From positions 1-17,523 of the forward strand of contig DASVSC010000006.1 in assembly GCA_036388295.1 (NCBI GenBank): a stretch of DNA of 17,523 nucleotides, in the 5' to 3' direction. This DNA is from RYN-431 sp036388295. Its GTDB lineage: Bacteria; Planctomycetota; Phycisphaerae; Tepidisphaerales; Tepidisphaeraceae. The notes below the pieces were generated by a model that had not been told where the DNA came from, ran no database searches, and saw only the letters and a program-made list of their open reading frames with translations. The translations under genes and the position numbers were made by a program. Within the stretch, counting starts at the first letter, position 1; every line of letters starts with the position of its first letter. Shown here one piece after another: positions 13,415 through 17,523 of this stretch.

Positions 13415-14437
13415 ATGACTACACTGCTCGTCACCGGCGCGGCCGGCTTTATCGGGTCTAATTTCGTCCGCATGCTCGTCAAACGCCGCGAGCCGGTGAA
13501 GGTCGTCGCGTTCGACAAGCTCACGTACGCCGGCAACCTGGCTAACTTGACTGACCTGCTCGGCGAGCAGGTCGTCTTCGTGAAAGGCGACATCTGCGAT
13601 GCGGACGCGGTGACGAAAGCCATTGATGAACACGGCGTCACCCAAATCGTCCACTTCGCCGCCGAAAGCCATGTCGACCGCTCCATCCTGGGCAGCGGGC
13701 CGTTCGTGCTCGCGAACGTCGTCGGCACGCAGGTGCTGCTGGACGTTGCCAAGGCCAAAGCGATCGAAAAGTTCCTGTACGTCAGCACCGACGAGGTCTA
13801 CGGCACACTGCCCGAAGACCAGCCGGACGTGAAGTTCACCGAAGAAACCCCGCTGCAGCCCAACAGCCCGTATAGCGCCAGCAAGGCCGGCGGCGACTGC
13901 CTGGTGCGCAGCTACTTCCACACGTTCCACATGCCGGTGCTGACCACGCGCTGCAGCAACAACTACGGCCCGTACCACTTCCCCGAAAAGCTCATCCCGC
14001 TGTTCGTCACGAACCTGATGGAAGGCAAGCAGGTCCCGCTGTACGGCGATGGCAAAAACGTCCGCGACTGGCTGTACGTCGAAGACCACTGCGACGCCAT
14101 CTACACCGTGCTGCAAAAGGGCACCTTCGGCGAGGCGTACAACGTCGGCGGCAACAACGAGATGACCAACCGCCAGATTACGGAAACCATCCTCCAGGCG
14201 ATGGACAAGCCGTGGGACCAGTTCGTCAAGTACGTCAAAGACCGCCCCGGCCACGACCGCCGCTACGCGATCGACGCGACAAAGATCAAACGCGACCTCG
14301 GCTGGGAACCGAAGTTCCGCTTCGACTCGGCCATCAAGACCACCATCCAGTGGTACCGCGACAACGAGACGTGGTGGCGGGATATTAAGAGCGGGGACTA
14401 TCTGAAGTATTACGACACGCAGTACGCGGGACGGTAA
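13415..14437 (+). CDS. rfbB: dTDP-glucose 4,6-dehydratase
   Basis: A 340-aa extended short-chain dehydrogenase that converts dTDP-glucose to dTDP-4-keto-6-deoxyglucose using bound NAD, the second step toward dTDP-L-rhamnose. The Rossmann motif GAAGFIGS is at residues 8-15, followed by FDKLTYAGNLANL, HFAAESHVDRS, the catalytic STDEVYG (124-130, with the Asp-Glu pair typical of 4,6-dehydratases), YSASKAGGD (Tyr153, Lys157), TTRCSNNYGPYHFPEKLIPL, YGDGKNVRDWLYVEDHC and DRPGHDRRYAID. Length and every motif fit RmlB. The ribosome site is poor and partly inside a hairpin. A possible TTG start of the next gene follows its TAA directly. Confidence 0.96.
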   Translation: MTTLLVTGAAGFIGSNFVRMLVKRREPVKVVAFDKLTYAGNLANLTDLLGEQVVFVKGDICDADAVTKAIDEHGVTQIVHFAAESHVDRSILGSGPFVLANVVGTQVLLDVAKAKAIEKFLYVSTDEVYGTLPEDQPDVKFTEETPLQPNSPYSASKAGGDCLVRSYFHTFHMPVLTTRCSNNYGPYHFPEKLIPLFVTNLMEGKQVPLYGDGKNVRDWLYVEDHCDAIYTVLQKGTFGEAYNVGGNNEMTNRQITETILQAMDKPWDQFVKYVKDRPGHDRRYAIDATKIKRDLGWEPKFRFDSAIKTTIQWYRDNETWWRDIKSGDYLKYYDTQYAGR

Positions 14438-14737
14438 TTGACTACCTGGGCTTGGATGTTCATTCCGGTGTGGTTCGCGAGCCTATACATAGTGGCTCGC
14501 CAAATCGCTTTATGGCGCCAGCGGCTCGGCCGTGAGCGTGTAAACGCCTGGGCGCGTACAAACGGTTACACAATTGAAGACATTGAAACCCGGCCGCTCA
14601 AGTGGTTGATTATGGGAGACTCCTTACGTAGCAATGAACACTATGTCACGATCAAGAATCGGACTGGCCGAGTGCAGCACGCGTACATCCGTTATTTTCT
14701 GTGGCATGCGGAGCCGGATATTGAGTGGGACGATTAG
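14438..14737 (+). CDS. Small one-TM protein inside the rfb cluster
   Basis: A 99-aa protein of unknown function. Residues ~4-23 form a hydrophobic N-terminal helix (WAWMFIPVWFASLYIVARQI), then a basic stretch WRQRLGRERVNAWARTNGYT, then IEDIETRPLKWLIMG and a C-terminal HYVTIKNRTGRVQHAYIRYFLWHAEPDIEWDD. I have an impression of similar small planctomycete proteins ending in a W-D-rich motif but cannot name a family. The TTG start is immediately after the rfbB stop; an ATG at 14456 is an alternative and would shorten the helix. Three 60-base lines inside it count to 48-55% GC, against 68% for a line of rfbD, suggesting a later insertion. It ends 3 bases before rfbD, so it is probably co-transcribed. 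Confidence 0.68.
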   Translation: MTTWAWMFIPVWFASLYIVARQIALWRQRLGRERVNAWARTNGYTIEDIETRPLKWLIMGDSLRSNEHYVTIKNRTGRVQHAYIRYFLWHAEPDIEWDD

Positions 14738-14740
14738 CGC

Positions 14741-15643
14741 ATGACCAACACCTACGACCGCATCCTCATCACCGGCGGCAAAGGCATGCTCGCCTACGCC
14801 TTCAAGCAGCGGTTCGCCGGCAGTCCGCTCAAGGTCACATTCGCCGACCGCAGCATTTGCGACGTCTGCGACGAGGACTCGGTCACGCGCGCCTTCCATG
14901 ATTTGCAGCCGACGCTCGTCATCAACTGCGCCGCGTACACCAAAGTCGACTTAGCCGAGAAAGAATCGGCCAGTGCGGACCAGTGCAACGGCTACGGCGT
15001 CGGCCATCTGGCGGGGCTGTGCCGCGACCACAACGCGATGCTGGTGCACTACAGCACCGACTACGTCTTCGACGGCACGGTCGATCGCCCGCTGCAGCCG
15101 GGCGACCCGCTCGGGCCATTGGGGGCGTACGGCCGGTCGAAATTGCTCGGCGAAACGCTGCTGCAGGAAAACGCGCCCGCCCGCTGGCTGATCCTGCGCA
15201 CCGCTTGGCTTTACGGCCCCGGCGGGCCGTGCTTTCCGGCCACCATGGTCAACGCCGCCAAGGCCGGTAAGTCGCTGAAGGTCATCGACGACCAGCACGG
15301 CACGCCGACCTTCACCTACGACCTCGTCGAGGCCACGCTTAATCTGGTCCACCTCGGGGCCAGCGGCATCTGGCACCTGACCAACAGCGGCCAAACCACA
15401 TGGCACGACTTCACTGCCGCCATCCTCGATGAGTTCGGGCTGAAAACCGATCTGTCGCGCACCACGTCGGCGGAGTGGAAGAAACTCAAGCCCGACTCGG
15501 CCCACCGGCCTGCGTACAGCGTGCTGGACGTGACCCCGTACGAGGCGTTCACACACCTGCCCATGCCCGGCTGGCGCGACGCGCTGCACCGCTACCGAAC
15601 GGCATTAGAGGAAGCCAGTCGACAAGCGGCTCCAACGCATTAA
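14741..15643 (+). CDS. rfbD: dTDP-4-dehydrorhamnose reductase
   Basis: A 300-aa short-chain reductase that performs the final NAD(P)H-dependent step to dTDP-L-rhamnose. Evidence: Rossmann GGKGMLAYAF (12-21), DVCDEDSVTRAFHDLQPTLVINCAAYTKVDLAE, the signature HYSTDYVFDG (103-112), PLGAYGRSKLLGE (catalytic Tyr130 and Lys134), LRTAWLYGPGG, DDQHGTPTFTYDL and IWHLTNSGQTTWHDFTAAIL. The start MTNTYDRILITGGKG places the nucleotide-binding loop at the normal distance; the ribosome site is weak. It follows the small TM gene by 3 bases. rfbC, the 3,5-epimerase needed between rfbB and rfbD, is not in the window. Confidence 0.95.
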   Translation: MTNTYDRILITGGKGMLAYAFKQRFAGSPLKVTFADRSICDVCDEDSVTRAFHDLQPTLVINCAAYTKVDLAEKESASADQCNGYGVGHLAGLCRDHNAMLVHYSTDYVFDGTVDRPLQPGDPLGPLGAYGRSKLLGETLLQENAPARWLILRTAWLYGPGGPCFPATMVNAAKAGKSLKVIDDQHGTPTFTYDLVEATLNLVHLGASGIWHLTNSGQTTWHDFTAAILDEFGLKTDLSRTTSAEWKKLKPDSAHRPAYSVLDVTPYEAFTHLPMPGWRDALHRYRTALEEASRQAAPTH

Positions 15644-15652
15644 GCTGCGGAA

Positions 15653-16198
15653 GTGCCCCCACCCGAAGACACAAGTCAGCCGATTGCGGTCGTTCACCTA
15701 CGATCGGGCGACGCAGCAAAGGCGTGGTGGACCGTTTTTCGGCATGAATGCACTCTCCGTAGAATGCTCGGCTGGCTGTATGGCATAAGCCGGATTCGCG
15801 CAGTGGTTGCCCTTTCGCGGGCAGGCCGACGAAGCCAGCGCAAGCTTGCCTCGAGGCAATGGCCAAGATACAGCGGTGTGCCAACGCCGCTGGAGCTTTA
15901 TTGGCTTCCGGTCGGTTTACATTTCTCCGGCACAAACTACGCACGCACTTTTTGTTGGAATGATTTGCACAGTATCGCCGTTTCAGCGGACCGGTGCCTG
16001 TGGGTTGCGAGGGTCGATCCTTCCAACGTGATTTGGGTTCCAGTCGATGCCTTTCCCAACTGTGGAGCCTTCACTGCGTTTGTAGAGCGAGTAGCTCGTG
16101 CGAGCATGTCCCTGCCATCTCCCGATGGTGCTTTTGAAGTCGTGCTGTCACGTCGACCCGCTCCTACGGACGCGTCGCATGTGCGAACGGATGCGTGA
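15653..16198 (+). CDS. YcxB-like domain protein, possibly degenerate
   Basis: A 181-aa frame starting with GTG 9 bases after rfbD; no good ribosome site precedes it and the true start is uncertain (an ATG at 15764 is an alternative). Residues ~77-147 read like a YcxB C-terminal domain: GLHFSGTNYARTFCWNDLHSIAVSADRCLWVARVDPSNVIWVPVDAF, then CGAFTAFVERV. Typical YcxB proteins have a membrane hairpin before this domain; here only a weakly hydrophobic MLGWLYGISRIRAVVAL is present. The N-terminal half (HLRSGDAAKAWWTVFRHE) is unassigned. The middle is lower in GC than rfbD (one line counts to 50%). Its last 20 bases overlap the next gene. It could be a decayed gene. Confidence 0.5.
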   Translation: MPPPEDTSQPIAVVHLRSGDAAKAWWTVFRHECTLRRMLGWLYGISRIRAVVALSRAGRRSQRKLASRQWPRYSGVPTPLELYWLPVGLHFSGTNYARTFCWNDLHSIAVSADRCLWVARVDPSNVIWVPVDAFPNCGAFTAFVERVARASMSLPSPDGAFEVVLSRRPAPTDASHVRTDA

Positions 16199-16559
16199 GC
16201 AGGGCGATTACGGTGCTACACCTCGCGTATCATTAGACGTGCTTCAGCCGTCCGTAGACATCTGCGCGTTGTGCGAGCGGACAGTCCCGAAGCGGCTGAT
16301 CACGCTGCATCACCTGACGCCCAAATCCCGCGGCGGCACCGCCGAGGACCGCGTGCCGCTGTGCAAGCCGTGCCACAAGCAGATTCACGCCACGTTCGAT
16401 AACCGCACGCTGGAGCGTTCGCTCGCCGACATCACGGCCTTACGCCAGCACCCGCTGCTGGCCCCCTTTATGCGGTGGATCGTCAAGCAGTCGCCGACGC
16501 GCAACTTCAAGACGAGCGTGTCCGACAACCATCCGCGCAAAAGACGGCGGGGGAGATGA
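16179..16559 (+). CDS. HNH endonuclease-type protein
   Basis: A 126-aa protein with a zinc-finger-type HNH core: CALC (Cys29, Cys32), HHLTPKSRGG (His44, His45) and the second metal pair CKPCHKQIH (Cys62, Cys65, His66, His70). A helical tail follows (LERSLADITALRQHPLLAPFMRWIVK) and then a basic end NHPRKRRRGR. The HNH fold nicks or cuts nucleic acid, but many small chromosomal HNH proteins have unknown targets. The C-terminal WIVKQSP region is characteristic of a small environmental HNH family I recall only loosely. The start at 16179 was chosen over 16191; neither has a clear ribosome site and the extra upstream frame belongs to the YcxB-like gene. No toxin, integrase or restriction partner is adjacent. 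Confidence 0.75.
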   Translation: MCERMREQGDYGATPRVSLDVLQPSVDICALCERTVPKRLITLHHLTPKSRGGTAEDRVPLCKPCHKQIHATFDNRTLERSLADITALRQHPLLAPFMRWIVKQSPTRNFKTSVSDNHPRKRRRGR

Positions 16560-16640
16560 CCGGCGCAAACGTATGATCATCTGCCACTGCGAATGCGGCG
16601 ACCAGAATGCAAACCATCGCACGCGCATCAAACGGAAACG

Positions 16641-16681
16641 CCCCCTGCGTCGCGACAATCAAAGCCGCGGACGCAGTGGGG
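16641..16681 (-). terminator. Possible terminator after the pilin pair
   Basis: CCCC-CTGCGTC at 16641-16651 pairs imperfectly with GACGCAGTGGGG at 16670-16681 (7 bp, a mismatch, then 3-4 bp; loop about 18). On the minus strand it is followed by CGTTTCCGTTT. It is the only structured element in the 152 bases between the converging HNH and pilin genes; no gene is seen there. Confidence 0.3.
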
Positions 16682-16711
16682 CGTGGTGTACGGTGGACGG
16701 CCGACGGGCGG

Positions 16712-16882
16712 CTAGAGGGAGCTGTTAACCGAGGTCCAGCGCGCCAGCACTTTAACGCCGAACGCGCGGACGACGACGATCGCCGCGACGACAATCAGGC
16801 CGGCAATCAGGGCGTATTCGATGACTTCCGCGCCGTGCTCGTCATGGACGAGTGACCTCAGTTTGGCTTTTACTTTGTTCAA
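16712..16882 (-). CDS. Flp-type pilin, downstream (probably minor) copy
   Basis: A 56-aa Flp-family prepilin for a Tad-type pilus. The basic leader KVKAKLRSLVHDEHG ends at the prepilin cleavage site: Gly17, then AEVIEY with Glu at +5 and Tyr at +6, followed by the hydrophobic helix ALIAGLIVVAAIVVVRAFG and a short tail ARWTSVNSSL. It aligns without gaps to the upstream copy (36 of 56 residues identical by my count). The start is TTG at 16882, supported by GGAG 6 bases upstream and by co-linearity with the paralog; the frame runs farther up only through the terminator. An Arg in mid-helix (VVVRAFG) is unusual. It sits just past a strong terminator. No prepilin peptidase or Tad ATPase is in view. 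Confidence 0.85.
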   Translation of the reverse strand: MNKVKAKLRSLVHDEHGAEVIEYALIAGLIVVAAIVVVRAFGVKVLARWTSVNSSL

Positions 16883-16888
16883 GTCAGA

Positions 16889-16892
16889 CTCC
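16889..16892 (-). promoter_or_regulatory. GGAG ribosome site deciding a TTG start
   Basis: GGAG sits 6 bases before the TTG at 16882. It identifies the TTG as the start of the downstream pilin, since no in-frame ATG exists before the prepilin leader. Confidence 0.65.
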
Positions 16893-16909
16893 AGGTAGAG
16901 CGGAGGAGG

Positions 16910-16946
16910 AAAAAGGCGCAGCCACGTCGTTAGACGCGGCTGCGCC
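16910..16946 (-). terminator. Rho-independent terminator between the two pilin genes
   Basis: A 14-bp stem with one A-C mismatch (arms 16915-16928 and 16933-16946, loop of four bases), followed on the minus strand by TTTTT. It lies 12 bases after the upstream pilin stop and 27 bases before the downstream pilin start. Only a fraction of transcripts would be expected to read into the second pilin. Confidence 0.82.
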
Positions 16947-16958
16947 GTGCATTTTGAT

Positions 16959-17129
16959 TTACAGTGAGGTGCTGAGCGACGTCCAGCGGGCAACCACTTT
17001 GGTGCCGACCGCGCCGACGACGGCGACCGCGGCCACAACGATCAGGCCGGCGATCAGGGCGTATTCCAACACTTCGCCACCCTGTTCATCTTTGATCAAC
17101 TTCGCAACAATCTTCTTCACCTTCGACAT
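16959..17129 (-). CDS. Flp-type pilin, upstream (probably major) copy
   Basis: A 56-aa Flp-family prepilin. After the leader KVKKIVAKLIKDEQG the cleavage site is Gly17, then GEVLEY (Glu +5, Tyr +6), the strict Flp pattern, followed by ALIAGLIVVAAVAVVGAVG and ARWTSLSTSL. It is inserted in the inner membrane, processed by a TadV-type peptidase and polymerised into a Tad/Flp pilus for adhesion; those functions come from the family. The start is firm: AAGGAG lies 5 bases before the ATG. Its own terminator follows the stop. Better ribosome site, ATG start and position before the terminator all suggest it is the abundant subunit. Confidence 0.92.
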   Translation of the reverse strand: MSKVKKIVAKLIKDEQGGEVLEYALIAGLIVVAAVAVVGAVGTKVVARWTSLSTSL

Positions 17130-17134
17130 GGGAT

Positions 17135-17140
17135 CTCCTT
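17135..17140 (-). promoter_or_regulatory. Ribosome binding site AAGGAG of the major pilin
   Basis: Consensus AAGGAG with a 5-base spacer (atccc) to the ATG at 17129. It rules out the open frame farther upstream as coding. Confidence 0.8.
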
Positions 17141-17523
17141 TTTCGATCTGTCGACCTAAGCAGTTCCCGAGTCGGGGCAAAACCCCATTGGAGATTCGGG
17201 CGACATGCCCGATCAGCTCGAGAGCAAGCGTTTGTGACGCCGACGAGAACGACCATCGTTCATCCGCCGCAACCGGCTTGCTCGTTTAAGCACACCGATC
17301 GTTACACCAGTTAAATCGGATTCATTCAGAGACCGGTCAAGGAAAACCCACGGATTTCCGGCAAGCGCGACTTATCGGAACCTGCGGCTGTGCTGGGGCG
17401 GGGAATTCCAAGCCTTTGAACCAACCGCCCGCGGCGACGCAATTTTTCAAATGACGAATTGTGCGGCGGGTCCGCTTCAGCGGGCCTGTGAACGGGAGGC
17501 GTGCACAACGGCAGGCCCGCTGA
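17141..17523. other. Non-coding region upstream of the pilin genes
   Basis: No convincing gene is seen in these 383 bases. A 60-codon frame at 17326-17508 has no ribosome site and no recognisable protein character. On the minus strand a very tentative promoter is TTGACC (17340-17335), a 19-base spacer, and TTTAAC (17315-17310), implying a leader of about 170 bases. The leader would contain small hairpins, for example TCGGGC/GCCCGA with loop GACAT around 17196-17212 and GGGG/CCCC around 17174-17186. I recognise no known riboswitch. The pilin regulatory region is therefore long but undefined. Confidence 0.4.
17477..17523. repeat. Inverted repeat at window edge
   Basis: TCAGCGGGCCTG (17477-17488) and CAGGCCCGCTGA (17512-17523) are perfect 12-bp reverse complements, 23 bases apart. 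The element ends exactly at the window edge and may continue. The adjoining GTCCGCTTCAGCGGGCC stretch resembles dispersed planctomycete palindromic repeats. No T-tract is visible. Confidence 0.55.

Noticed and set aside
16573..16728. Short Cys/Arg-rich plus-strand frame beginning MIICHCECGD
   Set aside because: Zinc-finger-like at first sight, but it lacks a ribosome site, runs into antisense of the pilin end, and its second half is simple Arg/Gly-rich shadow sequence.
17326..17508. 60-codon minus-strand frame upstream of the pilins
   Set aside because: No ribosome site, no hydrophobic or structured segment, and it reads into a palindromic repeat.
1..17523. CRISPR array, tRNA, rRNA, transposase or prophage genes
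   Set aside because: I saw no regularly spaced direct repeats, cloverleaf with CCA/T-arm signature, ribosomal RNA landmark, or integrase/transposase motif. A tRNAscan or profile search could still find something missed by eye.

Overview
The window looks like a piece of a high-GC chromosome from the Planctomycetota, most likely a Phycisphaerae/Tepidisphaera-type lineage. The evidence is the SLEPRRLMA motif near the N-terminus of a large exported protein (the planctomycete extracellular LExR-type signature), Flp pilins, STN-like periplasmic proteins, many short palindromic intergenic repeats, and genes with weak or absent Shine-Dalgarno sites. The lineage is inferred from these features, not from any database match.

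Layout. 1-1254: C-terminal ~90% of a type I glutamine synthetase (glnA), ending in a strong hairpin and nested inverted repeats. 1419-1793 (-): small DUF3568-type lipoprotein. 1947-2381 (+): proline-rich, C-terminally anchored protein behind a promoter and a perfect palindrome that touches its start codon. 6001 down to 2385 (-): a tight five-gene operon made of a YggS/PLP-homeostasis protein, a two-TM protein, a coiled-coil membrane protein with tandem Rho_N/SAP-like segments, a SAM methyltransferase, and an exported STN-repeat protein. The third and fourth genes overlap out of phase by 151 bp. 6096-7130 (+): aldo/keto reductase. 7174-9534 (-): 786-aa planctomycete extracellular protein with delta-60 repeats and a propeller-like repeat array. 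9770-11515 (+): siroheme nitrite reductase (nirA type). 11605-12309 (+): AlkA/HhH-type DNA glycosylase flanked by two copies of a small hairpin repeat, one of which forms its C-terminal codons. 12389-15643 (+): dTDP-L-rhamnose genes rfbA, rfbB and rfbD, with a lower-GC small membrane-protein gene between rfbB and rfbD and no rfbC in view. 15653-16559 (+): a YcxB-like protein overlapping an HNH endonuclease-type protein. 17129 down to 16712 (-): two 56-aa Flp pilin paralogs separated by a rho-independent terminator. 17130-17523: upstream non-coding region ending in an inverted repeat.

How the genes work together. glnA and nirA belong to nitrogen assimilation (nitrite to ammonium to glutamine) but lie 8 kb apart in separate units. 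The rfb genes make a nucleotide-sugar precursor for surface polysaccharide. The extracellular propeller protein, the Flp pilins, the lipoprotein and the STN protein are all envelope or surface products, so the window as a whole is biased toward cell-surface biology plus housekeeping metabolism. I see no phage, transposase, CRISPR or obvious defence system. The parts I judge least described are the yggS-linked membrane/methyltransferase operon, the pilin pair split by a terminator, and the palindromes placed directly at start codons.
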